This document shows positions 22,201-36,100 of a stretch of DNA of 64,000 nucleotides, piece after piece (positions within the stretch are counted from its first letter, which is position 1; each line of letters starts with the position of its first letter). The notes under the pieces are model-generated. The model had not been told where the DNA came from, did not search any database, and was given only the letters and a program-made list of their open reading frames with translations. The stretch is from Haliclystus octoradiatus (Eukaryota > Cnidaria > Staurozoa > Stauromedusae > Haliclystidae): contig OU744449.1 of NCBI GenBank assembly GCA_916610825.1, forward strand, positions 21,049,344 to 21,113,343, given 5' to 3'. A program made the translations under genes and the position numbers.

Positions 22201-25200
22201 ATATTGCATTGAGCCCCATGTTCGATCACAAGACAGCTATTTACAATATTATATTTTATTTATAGATTCTCTAGACATTTTTCATTGTATGATTAATCAT
22301 TGTAATGATTGTGCTTGCAGACTATTGTACGTAGGAATTGAGTTAGTTGCACATCTCGAGGGTACCTCAAATGCAATTAAATATTTAATTTATGAATCAT
22401 TCAGGAATAAAGCAACTCTACCCAAGCAAAATTCCTAATCAAAAATTGATATTTTCTTTTCTTCTAACATAAGATCAACACATTACTGTCAGTGAGCTTG
22501 TGTGAAACATGTGAACCAGGTTGGAGGAATAACTTTAAGTATTAGCAAAGATCTGAGTTACATTTTGCAATTGCAATCTTGAGGTTCGATAATTTAGGAA
22601 GTGTATTACATGATGATTCATTAGAAGTCCCTTTATTGTTTGGACTTGCACTCTTATAATTATGCTCGTACATGAATCGCTAGAAACATATAGCAAATTT
22701 CATTTTTTTAATTAAAATCCTCCTTTATATTAAAAGTGTAATGTACTTTGTATTCCCTATCTCTATGTTTGAGGAAGTAAAACGGTTGATCAAGCTTCAA
22801 GGACTTGAATTGGAAGAAGGAAGGTATTTTGCTGCGGAAAATTATAAATTACCTGTTGTTGTTACAACAGTATCTATGGAAAAAAAAGAATAAGTTGTCA
22901 CTGAATTATTTGTCTTTTAACATAATCGATTAGTTGCCAACGATAAGACCATTGGGTTGCTGAAAATAATAGTAAATTTCTGATCGATTTGCTGAGGAAT
23001 AAACCGCTGTTGATAACCTTTTACCACAGGGTTTAATCCATTCCTTAATTAAAGCACTATTATATATTGCATTGAGCCTCATGTTCGATCACAAGACAGC
23101 TATTTACAATATTATATTTTATTTATAGATTCTCCAGACAATTTTCATTGTATGATTAATCATTGTAATGATTGTGCCTACATACTATTGTACGTAGGAA
23201 TTGAGTTATTTTCAGATCTGAAAGGTACATCAATTGCAGCTAAATATATAATTTATGCATCATCCAGGAATAAAGCAACTCTACCAAAGAAACTAGATCA
23301 TTTCCTCAAAATACCGGAGGTTTAGTCACCTCTAATCGCCTGAATAATTGTAATATCTATACTTGCAAACCTCGGTCAATACAGAAAAAGGAGACATGAA
23401 ATGAAATATGCTGCTCAATTTCCCATAAATATCAAATCAATAAAAGTTGGGAATTGCATAATAAGTTATTTTGTTTTAGAGGAAGGTCACTTATAATCAA
23501 ATGGTGTCGCACAGCTGCTGCCGACTGTGATTAATGGCACCATGCAAAACCTCCCATGGTGAACATGCAAATGTCTCTCTTTTCACTTCAACAACGTGTC
23601 TGGCAGTGGTCGTAAAGCTTTGCTACTGTTATTTAGGCATATTTTTGCAAAATAGATTCGACAATTATGGTTTGAAATCAAATGTAATTACTTTTTCATT
23701 CATCCTTCACTTTATATCTGGACTGAAAAACTGGTGATGGCAAAAAATTACCGACTATAAATTTATTTTCAAGCTCAATATGGTGAGTTCACAACGAAAT
23801 TGCCAGGCCTGATCACTGTTATAGCAATAACGTAGATAACTTGCATTCTGTCGTGATTACTGGGTAAATATTGAATTTAAATTTGATCACTTGAATTTCT
23901 GCATAAAGCAAATCTACCCCGGGTGCTGACTAACAAATTCCTAATCAAACATTGACAATTTCTTTAATTCTAAGGTAAGATCAACACATTACTGTCAGTG
24001 AGCTTGAGTGAAACATGTCAACAAGTTTGGATGAATAACTTTAAGTATTAGGAAAGATCTGAGTTACATTTTTCAATTGCAATCTTGAGGTTCGGTAATT
24101 TAGCCAAGTGTTTCACATGATGATTCATTAGAAGTCCCTTCATTGTTTGGACCTGTACTCTTATAATTATTCTGATACATAAATAGCTAGAAACTTATAG
24201 CAAATTACATTTTTTTAAATTAAAATTCTCCTTTATATTAAAAGTGTAATGTACTTTGTAGTGTCCTCAACTATATTATTTACATAACTCATAGAACACA
24301 CTATCAATAGTTCAGCCACACCTCGACTGAGGTAACTTTATGTTAGCCCTCAAGCAATATACATAAAACACGTGACTAATCACGTTCACTACATTCCTCC
24401 TTTCTTACATACAATAAACCTTATAATGATTAACTGTGAATAAATGTTAAATTCTATATTAAATTGTTGTTTAAGCGGTATTAGAACTATTAATACTAGC
24501 TACATAATAACACATCTAGCTACCATTACTAAAGCCAAGATAATCCGTCTGTTTAACATTACGAGTAGATCTCTGTCTAATGATCTGATCACTATGTCTA
24601 ATGTGGACTTTATCATCAGTATCTCTGATTAAGACATTTCTAGTTCCTAGCAACTTTCCTATTGTTCCAGGTGACCACTTCGGCTTATCTTTCCGATAGC
24701 CTCTAAATTTCAACGACTCTCCTTTCTCAATGCCCTGTTCAGTTGTAGCTATATCACCCATACTCATTCTTGATTTAGTCTCCGATAAACAATCCAAACG
24801 TGTTCTAACCGGTCTTTGTAAGAATAACTCTGCTGGTGTATTTTTGGTAGTAGCATGTTATTTAGATCGATAGCTTAGTAAGAAATCATTCGCTAGGAAC
24901 ATATAGAAAATTTCATTTTCTTAAATTGATATCCTCCTTTACAATAAAAGTGTGAATTACTTTATATGCTTTATCTCTACATTTAAGGAAGTAAAACGGT
25001 TGACCAAGCTATAGGGATTCAAATTGGAAGAAGGGAAATAATTTGTTGCTGAAATTAATCAATTACCTGTTGTCGTTACTGCAGTATCTATGGAAAAAAA
25101 CAAGAATTTGTCACTGAATTATTTGTCTTTTAATAGAATCGATTAGTTGCCAACGGTTAGACGATTTGTTTGATGAAAATAAAAGTCAGTTTCTGATCGA

Positions 25201-28200
25201 TTTACTGAGGAATGAATCAATTAGCAGAGGAATAAGCCGCGGTTGATAACCTTTTACCACAGCGTTTAATCCATTCCTTAATTAAAGCACTATTATATAT
25301 TGCATTGAGCCTCATGTTCGATCACAAAACAGCTATTTACAATATTGTATTTTATTTATAGATTCTCCAGACATTTTTCATTGTATGATTAATCATTGTA
25401 ATGATTGTGCCTGCATACTATTGTACGTAGGAATTGAGTTAGTTGCACATCTGAAAGGTACATCAATTGCAGCTAAATATATAATTTATGCATCATCCAG
25501 GAGGAATAAAGCAACTCTACCAAAGAAAATAGATCATTTCCTCAAAGTACCGGAGGTTTAGTCACTTCTAATCACCTGAATAATTGTAATAACTATACTT
25601 GCAAGCCGCGGTCAATACAGAAAAAAGAGACATGAAATGAAATATGCTGCTCAAATTCCCATAAATATCAATTCAATAAAAGTTGGGAATTGCATAATAT
25701 TTTAAAAATTTGTAAAAGCTTTGGTATTTCTCTGCACCATAGTCACTAAAAATTATGGTTAGAAAAGCGTTATTTTGTTTTAGAGGAAGGTCACTTATGA
25801 TCAAATGGTGTCGCACAGCTGCTGCCGACTGTGATTAATGGCACCATGCAACACCTCCCATGGTGACCATGCAAATGTCTCTCTTTTCACTTCAACAACG
25901 TGTCTGGCAGTGGTTGTAAAGTTTTGCTACTGTTATTTAGGCATATTTTTGCAAAATAGATTCGACAATTATGGTTTGAAATCAAATGTAATTACTTTTT
26001 CAATCATCCTTCACTTTATATCTGGACTGAAAAACTGGTGATGGCAAAAAATTACTGGTTATAAATTTAGTTTCAAGCTCAATATGGTGAGTTCACAACG
26101 AAATTGCCAGGCCTGATCACTGTTATAGCAATAACGTAGATAACTTGCATTCTGTCGTGATTACTGGGTAAATATCGAATTTAAATTTGATCACTTGAAT
26201 TTCTGCATAAAGCAAATTTACCCCGGTTGCTGAGTAACAAATTCCTAATCAAACATTGACATTTTCTTTAATTCTAAGGTAAGATCAACACATTACTGTC
26301 AGTGAGCTTGAGTGAAACATGTCAACAAGGTTGGATGAATAACTTTAATTATTAGGAAAGATCTGAGTTACATTTTTCAATTGCAATCTTGATGTTCGAT
26401 AATTTAGCAGTTGTTTTACATGATGATTCATTAGAAGTCCCTTTATTGTTTGGACCTGCACTCTTATAATTATGGTGGTACATGAATCGCTAGAAACACA
26501 TAGCAAATTTCATTTTCTTAAATTGAAATCCTCCATTATAATAAAAGTGTAATGTACTTTATAGGCTTTATCTCTATATTTGAGGAAGTATAACGGTTGA
26601 CCAAGCTACAAGGATTCGAATTGGAAGAAGAAAAGTATTTTGCTGCTGAAATTAATCAATTACCTGTTGTCGTTACCGCATTATCTATGGAAAAAAACAA
26701 GAAGTTGTCTCTGAATTATTTGTTTTCAATATAATCGATTAGTTGCCAACGATAAGACCATTTGGTTGCTGAAAATAAAAGTAAATTTCTAATCGATTTG
26801 CTGAGGAATGAATCAATTATCTGAGGAATAAAGCCGCGGTTGATAACCATTTATCACAGCGTTTAATCCATTCCTTAATTAAAGCACTATTATATGTTGC
26901 ATTGAGCCTCATGTTTGATCACAAGACAGCTATTTACAATAATATATTTTATTTATAGATTCTCCAGACATTTTTCATTGTATGATTAATCATTGTAATG
27001 ATTGTGCTTGCAGACTATTGTACGTAAGAATTGAGTTAGTTGCACATCTGAAGGGGGCCCCAAATGCAGCTAAATATATAATTTTTGCATCATCCAGGAA
27101 TAAAGCAACTCTACCCAAAAAAAATAGATCATTTCCTCAAAATACTAGAGGTTTAGGTGCATCTAATCGCCTAAATAATTGTAATAACTATACTTGCAAA
27201 CCTCGGTCAATTTAGAAAAAGGATACATGAAATGAAATATGCTGCTCAATTTCCCATAAATATCAATTCAATAAAAGTTGGGAATTGCATAATATTTTGA
27301 AAAATTGTAAAAGCTTTTATATTACTCTGCACCATAGTCACCAAAAAATATGGTTACAAAAGCGGTATTTGTTTAAGAAGATGGTCACTCATGATCAGAT
27401 GGTGTCGCAGAGCTGCTGCCGACTGTGATGAATTGAACCAAGCAACGCCTCCCATTGTGAACACGCAAATGTCTCTCTTTTCACTTCAACAGCGTCTGGC
27501 AGTGGTCGTAAAGTTTTGCCATTGTTATTTAGGCATATGTTTGCGAAATAGATTCGACTATTATGGTTTGAACTCAAATGTAATTACTTTTGCAACCACC
27601 CTTTACTTTATATCTGGATTGAAAAACTGGTGATGGCAACAAATTACCGAGTATCAATTTATTTTCTAGCTCAATATGGTAAATTTACAACGAAATTGCC
27701 AGGCTTGATCACTATTATAGCAATTACGTTTATAACTTGCATTCTGTCGTGATTACTGCATGGGTAAATATCGAATTTGAATTTGATCATTTGAATTTCT
27801 GCATAAAGCAAATTTACCCGGGGTGCTGAGTAACAAATTCCTAATCAAACATTGACATTTTCTTTTATTCTAACGATAGATCAACACATTACCGTCAGTG
27901 AGCTTGAGTGAAACATGTCAACAAGTTTGGATGAATAACTTTAATTATTGAGAAAGATGTGAGTTACATTTTTCAATTGCAATCTTGAGGTTCGATAATT
28001 TAGCAGTTGTTTTACATGATGATTCTTTAGAAGTCCATTTATTGTTTGGACCTGCACTCTTATAATTATGCTGGTAAATGAATCGCTAGAAATATATAAC
28101 AAATTTCTTTTTCTTAAATTAAAATCCTCCTTTATTTTAAATGTATAAGATGAAGTAAAACGGTTAATCAAACTGCAAGGATTCGAATAAGAAGAAGGAA

Positions 28201-29000
28201 AGTATTTTGCTGCTGAAATAATCAATTACCTTTTGTCATTACCACAATTCGCACAAGGCCTATGAAAAAAAACAATAAATTTTAACTGAATTAATTGTCT
28301 TTTAATATTATCGATTAGATGGAAAAGGTAAGACCATTTGTTTGCTGAAAATAAAAGTCAATTTCTGATCGATTTGCTGAGGAATGAATCGATTACCTGA
28401 GGTATAAAGCTGCGGAAGATAACCCTTTTGTCATGGCGTCTAATCCTTTACTCAATTAAGCACTATTATATATTGCATTGAGCCTCATGTTCGATCACCA
28501 AGACAACTATTTATAATATTATATTTTATTTATAGATTCTCCAGACATTTTTCATTGTATGATTAATCATTGTAATGATTGTGCTTGCAGACTATTGTAC
28601 GTAAGAATTGAGTTAGTTGCACATCTGAAGGGGGCCCCAAATGCAGCTAAATATATAATTTTTGCATCATCCAGGAATAAAGCAACTCTATCAAAGAAAA
28701 TAGATCATTTCCTCAAAATACCGGAGGTTTAGTCACTTCTAATCGCCAAAATAATTTCAATAACTATACTTTCTAACCTCGGTCAATACAGAAAAAGGAG
28801 ACATGAAATGAAATATGCTTGTCAATTTCGCATAAATATCAATTCAATAAAAGTTGGGAATTGCATAATATCTTGATAAATTGTAAAAGCTTTGATGTTT
28901 CTCTGGCACCATAGTCACAAGAATATATGGTTAGCAAATTGGTATTGTCTCAAAAGAATGGAATTTATGATCAGATGGTGCATCACAGTTAGTGCCAACT
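19300..29000. repeat. Tandem repeat array with long (about 1.6 kb) and short (about 0.88 kb) units
   Basis: The marker TTCCTAATCAAA recurs near 20665, 21555, 22433, 23936, 26236 and 27836, and GCAGCTGTGCGAC (minus strand) recurs with minor variation near 20230, 23505, 25810 and 27400. Short units lack about 700 bp present in long ones. Conserved small open frames in the long units shift or lose stops between copies and are not read as genes. A Gypsy fragment interrupts one unit. Confidence 0.9.
24257..24885 (-). mobile_element. Ty3/Gypsy fragment: integrase end, polypurine tract and 3' LTR
   Basis: Minus-strand frame 24516-24885 (one stop) reads F-L-L-S-Y-R-S, T-T-K-N-T-P-A-E-L, K-P-K-W-S-P-G-T-I and R-H-S-D-Q, the classic integrase C-terminus. 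It is followed by the tract AAGAAAGGAGGAA (24394-24406) and a 137-bp LTR (24257-24393) with TGTAGTG...CACTACA ends. The 5' part is missing. Confidence 0.85.
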
Positions 29001-29141
29001 ACGTTTAATTGCACCACTTGCACCATGTCTTCATTCTCATTTGCTGCGATATTTTCGTGTACCGTTTTCCTCTATTTTTGAAAATAGCAGACCCCCGTCA
29101 AAAAGAACTGAAGTAAATGGTCATTATGTATTTTAAAGCAT

Positions 29142-29150
29142 TTGTATATA
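29142..29150 (+). promoter_or_regulatory. TATA-like element upstream of the 29.2-kb small gene
   Basis: GTATATAG about 75 bp before the ATG. Weak on its own in AT-rich DNA. Confidence 0.25.
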
Positions 29151-29220
29151 GGATTGCGACGTCCTACAACATAGTGGCTATACTCTTTAAAACCACAACC
29201 ATAATAAGGAGAAATAAACC

Positions 29221-29651
29221 ATGGCAGTTACTATACCTCCTGGATGGATAGCGGAATATTGTCCTGACAAAGTAAGTGTAAGATGTTCATATTTGAAATC
29301 TTTGTGGAATCATTGCATGCCTTGAAAACTATTTTATTGAAAGGATGCTATTTAGAAGGAGAATTTTCTCTTTCTTTATTACTTGATAAATGATAATGAT
29401 GCAGATATGGACGACTTGAACATTGTATTAATCCTGACTTCTAGTAAAGAAGGATTTGTTTATCGGCTTTTTGTTTGAAAACGTAAAGTGCAGCTTTTTG
29501 ATCTTGCTTTCCACAAATCGTATACATTTGATGTGAAATTATTATGATTATGCAGCGTAAAAGGAGAACATCAAGCTGGTATGAAGAGCAGAGTGAGCGA
29601 GAATGTTTCGTTACGCGTCTGATGTTTTTGCACTGTAAGACAAACACGTAA
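29221..29651 (+). CDS. Candidate two-exon small protein (48 aa)
   Basis: Exon 1 is 29221-29271: ATG in strong context (AAACCATGG), 17 codons (M-A-V-T-I-P-P-G-W-I-A-E-Y-C-P-D-K), then GTAAGT. Exon 2 is 29556-29651: acceptor TTATGCAG, phase 0, 31 codons (R-K-R-R-T-S-S-W-Y-E-E-Q-S-E-R-E) to TAA, richer in GC than its surroundings. A TATATA lies about 75 bp upstream. Later exons could replace the stop. Family not recognised. Confidence 0.4.
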
Positions 29652-30299
29652 AACTCCGAGTAATAGAGAAGGCGTTTGCTTCATCTTTGTTTAGGTCTCC
29701 ATCTCTGTGTTAACAAACATTGTGAAATCTCACACAAAAGCGTTTCCCTCATATTATATCATATAAACATTTTATAAACCACGTTCGGAGACGTAATTCT
29801 GGCCAGAAACCAAAAGACACCTGCAATGAAGTATAAAAACGACAATCGATCTAAGATGGAATATTATTCAACTTGGGAGAATTACCAGTTATTCACCAGT
29901 CATAGTTTGAAAAAAACAGTAACAGTTTTGATAATTTACCCTGTTAGTTGAAAGTATTATCAGTACTGAAAATTACAGGGCTTCCTACCTTAATGCTTTC
30001 TACTAGCGTTTTTGCATCCTCCACCCCTGACCGCATCCTCTATAAACAGCTATTTGTATATCTTATTATACTGGCATTTCAGGGTATGCCAAAACAATCT
30101 GATTACAAGGCGTTTATGTAGCTGAATGTTGATGACCATGCCCTGCTTAAATAATATTTTGCCATTCTCACCCCAATATCATACTATTCAATATTATTTT
30201 TACATTATAAATGAAAACGAATTTCGCTGAAGGAAAAGAACATTTGCTGGTTCCCGTTCAAAGACAAAAATGGTCAAGCAATTTACATCACCTATATAT

Positions 30300-30680
30300 A
30301 CACTCCAAGCCCAGGCTTCAAGTACAGGAGTAGCCATCGAACCGGCATTCAAAATTTTTGCGTTGATTTCAGTGGCCGCACCAGAAGCTAAATTTCCGAA
30401 CGCACGCTTAATACTTATAATTATGGAAAAAAATATGCTGATCAGTAATGATCACGTCGTGATCAAACTTTTGATACTGAATTCTAAGAGTTCAGATGAT
30501 TGTAACCTCCTTTTCGAAATTTTGGTGTTGATTTGGCTGCACCAGTGCACGCGACACTGCATATCAATTTCAACAGATTTCATGGTAAATAGGTCTCGAT
30601 TATGCGCAACGATGTGCCGCAGCTACTCACAATGCAATTTCCTCTGGACCATCCCAACCCCCATCAGAAGATGGTTAATT
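30300..30680 (-). repeat. SINE-body-like repeat copy
   Basis: The part 30550-30675 matches the SINE body in the Copia element (11419-11550) in the same orientation (CGACACTGCA through CTCTGGACCAT). No tRNA-like head remains. The plus-strand open frame across it is spurious. Confidence 0.6.
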
Positions 30681-31245
30681 TTTAAAAATTTCTTCTAATC
30701 GACGACTTCCATCTCGGATGCAGGCATATGGCATTATTGGCGTTTACCAATCAGATTGCAAGAATTGATGATGTCTTTTTATGTTCTAAAATTCAATAGG
30801 AAAGAGCTCGCAGAGACTACCTGCAGAAGTATAGACTTTGCTTCGGCTTTTTATTTCTAATTGTCTTATTATGCAGCTGTTTACCTTAAGATAATATAAT
30901 AACATTATATTTTATTTTCAATACATAACATGGCTCCGTATGCATTAATCACTTTATTTCCAACAATATGTAATTGAAGTCGACATTCGTGTGTAATGTA
31001 CATGACAACACTATCACTTCGCAATTTCTATTGTCTGCTCTCCATTTTTAAAAGCAAATATTTTCTTCATATTCGATGCTAGAGTAAACAATATTGTATA
31101 TTTTGATCCCATAAGTCATTGCCTACTTCTTATTTTATTTATCCAATAAAGTTGGACGTAGAATAACAATGTTGGCATGTGTTGATCAAGTCTTTTTCAC
31201 ACACTTGTATACATGGAATATCTATCAGAATAAACAAGAGCATAC

Positions 31246-31321
31246 CTGTCCTACATTGAACGAATGTGCCAACTGAAATAATCAAGATAAATATCTGGAA
31301 AGTAAGAAGATTAGGAAACAT
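31246..31321 (-). CDS. Candidate signal-peptide first exon
   Basis: ATG at 31321, 25 codons plus one base, then a GTATGC donor (phase 1). The peptide has a short start (M-F-P-N-L-L-T-F-Q), a hydrophobic core (I-F-I-L-I-I-S-V-G-T-F-V) and a Q-C end, as in a secretory leader. A phase 1 donor is what the phase 1-1 TSP1 exons need, and joining to exon B4 would give R-T-V-W-L-E-W. The 18.6-kb gap makes the link uncertain; it could belong to another minus-strand gene ending near 18.4 kb. Confidence 0.5.
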
Positions 31322-31865
31322 TAGACTACATTAGTTAGATTACTGTTACCACAAGTGCCTGGATGTTAAAGAAGGACTCTACATTTCCGTCAACAAAGAC
31401 ATTGCCATTCAATTAGTCTATCATTGTTTTTGCAAAACTACAAAAAATGAGTATTTTTTCGAGCAACAAGCATGAACCTTGGTATTTGAGATAAATTAGA
31501 ATAGCTTTCAAATTTATAAATATAAATTTTTATTTTTAAGCAAATGTGCTTGCTTTTATATAATAAAGATTTGTATAGTAACAAAGCATTACGATATGTA
31601 AAAAGTTGTCCATTTGATTGACTCCAGCTTAAAAATCTTTTGAAACTATGCTGGTAGAAACTAAGTGACACGAGTGAATTTTTGAGCGTGCTATCGCCTT
31701 AGCTGCGCGATTCATCAAGATTTAGTACTTACTGATCTTTGCTAAACAGCAATAGTCCAGGGCCACACATTGCTTTAATAACGATTTTCAAGGGTTCGCT
31801 AGATACTGCAAAAACTTTATCACAAAATTCTGTTATTTTTTTGTTTAAAATGGAGCTTTTATTGT

Positions 31866-33109
31866 GCCATTTACACTGCAGCAAAACAAGCACGGTACTC
31901 GTCAATTAACATCCGAGGTGTTAACAAGAATGCGGCCCGTGCTGTTTTTTTTCAGGGTTTACGCAACTTATTAAAAACTGTTTTCAAGATCGCCCGTGCC
32001 TATTTTTAAGCGGGCCGAGATTGAAAACTTACAAACTGAATTATAGGTTTCTCATTATTTAATGACTTTATCGGTGAAATTCGATAAATTGAGATTCAAT
32101 TAAGGTAAATAACTTGTCAGGATTCCGTTGAACTGAAAATCACTATGTTTTTCATCAATTATAATATATATATTTTTGTAACCTTCTTATCTCAATTAAG
32201 CAAAATTCAGATACATTTGAGTTAGTCTTTCACCTCCTGAGCATGCTACCACGCTAGAGCGGTATTTCTGTAACAAAATACACATCTAAATTTACGCTCC
32301 GTACTCGTAGTTACACTTTGCATAATTAAACCTTATACTACAGAAACTTCATTAATTTTCTACAGAAATACGAAACAAAATATGCTTAATATGCTTATCT
32401 AACTTACTAATCTTTAGTCTGTTACTGATTTTATTAGAAAACCTCAGAATTCCAATGTAAAGAGACGCAACTTCTGCGATGACGTCATAATTACTGCAAA
32501 AATGCACGGTGCCCACTTTCTGAGCGGGCCGAGACTACCTCGAGAAATGATCTCGGCCCGATCTATATTTTTGTAACCTTCTTATCTCAATTAAGCAAAA
32601 TTCATATACATTTGAGTTAGTCTTTCACCTCCTGAACATGCTACCACGCTGGAGCGGTATTTCTGTAACAAAATACACATCTAATTTTACGCTCCGTACT
32701 CGTAGTTACACTTTGCATAATTAAACCTTATGCTACAGAAACTTCATTAATTTTCTACAGAAGTACGAAACAAAATATGCTTAATATGCTTATCTAACTT
32801 ACTAATATTTAGTCTGTTACTGATTTTATTAGAAAACCTCAGAATTCCACTGTAAAGAGACGCAACTTCTGCGATGACGTCATAATTACTGCAAAAACGC
32901 ACGGTGCCCACTTTCTGAGCAGACCGAGACTACCTCGAGAAATGATCTCGGCCCGATCAAAATAGTAGTCAAGGTGCCGCTTTTCAATGTCTGAAAAAGC
33001 CATTTAGACAGTGTTTTAGCTTGGCCCGTGCCAAAACCACTTGACACCTTCACACCTTTGATATGTTAATTGACGAGTACCGTGCCTATTTTGCTGCAGT
33101 GTAAATGGC
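31866..33109. mobile_element. 1.24-kb non-autonomous TIR element with internal duplication
   Basis: Inverted ends start GCCATTTACACTGCAGC and continue, apart from two mismatches, through the GCACGGTACTCGTCAATTAA stretch (about 45 bp). Subterminal GGCCCGTGC-like motifs occur several times near both ends. No transposase. Superfamily uncertain; a related end lies near 52010. Confidence 0.8.
32169..32958. repeat. Two tandem 395-bp copies inside the TIR element
   Basis: Copies 32169-32563 and 32564-32958 differ at only a few positions. Each ends with an inverted repeat CGGGCCGAGA / TCTCGGCCCG (32525-32560; one substitution in the second copy). Confidence 0.92.
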
Positions 33110-36100
33110 CTTTATATCTGACATGTTTGATATATTTTGCTATACTTGGTCTTGTAACAGCAACATCAACCTAGGAACATGTTAACATTGTAAGACTTCC
33201 TATGAAAAACCACGTTAGCATAAGTTTTGAATTAAAATTGATTTGTTGAAATTAAATAACTAACACCAAGGCTACAGGGTGTTTCTACATTTATTTGTTT
33301 CACAACTAAACAGCACCCTCGGCATGGAAACATTCATATATTTCAAGGATGTGCTTATTCAATACAATGCTGTACTTGTTGCAATTAACTTTATAAAAGA
33401 GGTCGTCGATTTGACTTGTCATTTCTTGATCGGAACAATTTACTCCAATCAAATTGTTTAGAAATTATATATCAGAATCGTTTTGTGAAGGCCTAATGTA
33501 AAGTGATCAATTATATGATCAAACAGGAAGTAAATTCTACAGTTGTTTGGTTTTATTAACTCTTTTCCAGTATTATTCGATGTAAAGAATGAAGAAACAA
33601 AAATAATTAATAATATCAAATATATTGTGATATCGATAAAACGACCTCTTCATATCCGAACTATCTCTTACTTTTCTTACATACTGTAACTTAATTATCA
33701 GCAATCACCACCACGACGCAACTCCAAACTCAACCCTAAAACTTAAAAATTACTCTATATCTATACTGTATTCTATTTACGTCAACGGTCACCAAAGTCC
33801 AAATTATAAAATACAAAACAAAGTCATTAAGACAGGAACAATTTTACATGATACGGAATAAACGTATCCAATCTAAACCACATTTAAACATTAAATTATT
33901 AACACGGGAACAATTTCAATCCATCATCATTTGTGTTCCGCAGTTGACATATATGACGTCAACGTGCTACTCTATGAACAATGCGCTCAGTAAATTCTAA
34001 ATGACTTTCAACAACGGTTATAATAAACTAATGACACTTTAGTCACTTAATAAAAAAACGTCATATAATCCAGTTCAGCATAAAATTAAAACATAATTAC
34101 ATCATATCGTCACAGTTAACCATTCCACTATAATTTAAATTTAACATACATATCACAACAACTCTTATTACATGAAGTCAGCTATCACTTATATACATAA
34201 TACTGTCTGTTTATATATCACTATAATTATGTGTCTGTCCGCGACTTATGTACGTCTCACTGGCGAAATAATACAGATAAATCCATTGTCGGGAAATTAT
34301 GCAAATATTTGTGTCGAGATAACCGTGTACAGTAACAAATTTGTTGTATGAAAAGTATGGGTCTATGACGTTGTTACAAATAAATCTACTTCATCTGATA
34401 TTTTATTTGATATCATTGTATTGAAAAATTCAGAGATTTGATATATTTCATAGGTCGATAATCTAGCGGGCGGCCAAATCGAATTCAAATTGAAATCTCC
34501 AGAACAAAAATATTTCGTTTTGAATTTAAAAGCTGCTTGTAAATGATTTGAACAAGTGAAAATTGAAACTGAATCAGTTTTATGATAATTAACTAGGTCA
34601 AACAAAATCTGTTTTGAAATCAAAGAAACGTAGACCTTTTTCATGTAGTGGTGATATTAGCAGTATATAGTGCGGCAAAAACGCTGGGAAAATTAAACAG
34701 ACTTTAGGTCTTTATTTTATTAATGAAACAAATGCCGTTCATTACTTTTCTTAAAATCGAGATACAAACATTTCACTTTTAAAAAGGCTATTTTGATATA
34801 TAATTTATAGGAACACTGAGCAAACAATCTTTTTTTGAAATAAATAATCTATCGCGGGGCATAAAAACAAATTAACTTACAAGAAATTTCAAAATGACGT
34901 TGGCGTTCGATTCTAAAAAATATTCAAAGTTCGAAGTGATTATCTGTCTACAGTCTAAAATTACAGAGTTCAGAATTAATCAACGCATTGCACAAAAGTA
35001 TTTCTATAATTTTTTATTTAATATAAAAATATGAATCATTTGGTTATGAGCAGGCAGACTTTTATTTTCAGATTTTGCTTCCATAATTAACGAAGGAATT
35101 GTAGACATGGAAAATTAAAATTTCATTTTGTTGACTTACTATAAGAATAAGACACAGTATGTTACTACAGTTTGGAGAATAAAAATAGCGGTGTCTTGTT
35201 CTTATCGTTGATCAACATTTAATGAAGTTAAATTCAGGTATATCAAATTCAACAAAATTCAATTGAATTGAGCGTATGATTTGTGATAAATAATAGTAAT
35301 TATAATATTTTCAGCGTTCAAAAATGGCTTTCAACTTTAAAAACAGAAAAATATAATTCAAAAACATTTTTCAATAGTTAATACAGTTTGGATAAGTGTA
35401 ACAAACCTTGTGTTACAAAAATAAAAAGCGAAAAAGGTTGCATCAAATAATCGATCATAGCAAACAATATTCAAATTCTATCAAAACAACTAATTTATTC
35501 ATAATCGTCTAATATTTCATTCTACATCTGTTATTATAAACAGCGCGTAGAAATATTGACAACAAGATGTAACATAATATCAATATAGAATTACTATAGA
35601 ATTTTATTTCACTTTGAAAGAATGTGGATGCTACATTCTTGAAAATTTGAAAACAAGAAGCACTATGAGGCTCATTTTCACAACGTTTTTACTTATAAAA
35701 TTCTGTTTTCGACGAACTCTTAGTATTTTGATAGACTGACATGAAAATCACAGGCCTACTTGCTGCGGTTGTCAAGATCAAAAATATATACGCTTATATA
35801 CTATCATATGGTAATACTATGAGATGTTATATATTATTGCAATAAAAAGTTGGGAATCTGAACCGAACGCGATCCGATTGCGTTTCCGAAGCGGATAGGA
35901 TTTCGAGTGCCTTTTCTTGGATAATTTCAGATTTCGAAATTTGACAAAGTTGTAATTTGTAATAATTAATGTGTTATAGCTATAGTAGAAAAATTGCATT
36001 CACTTTTCAATTTATGAACCTGCAAGGCGCTTTGGTCTGTTTTATGCCTTTAATATGGCGTTATCCATACAGTTCAATCAACTCAATTGATTAAAAATGA

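Noticed and set aside
30270..30698. 142-codon plus-strand frame
   Set aside because: It overlaps a SINE-body repeat and has no start context or family similarity.
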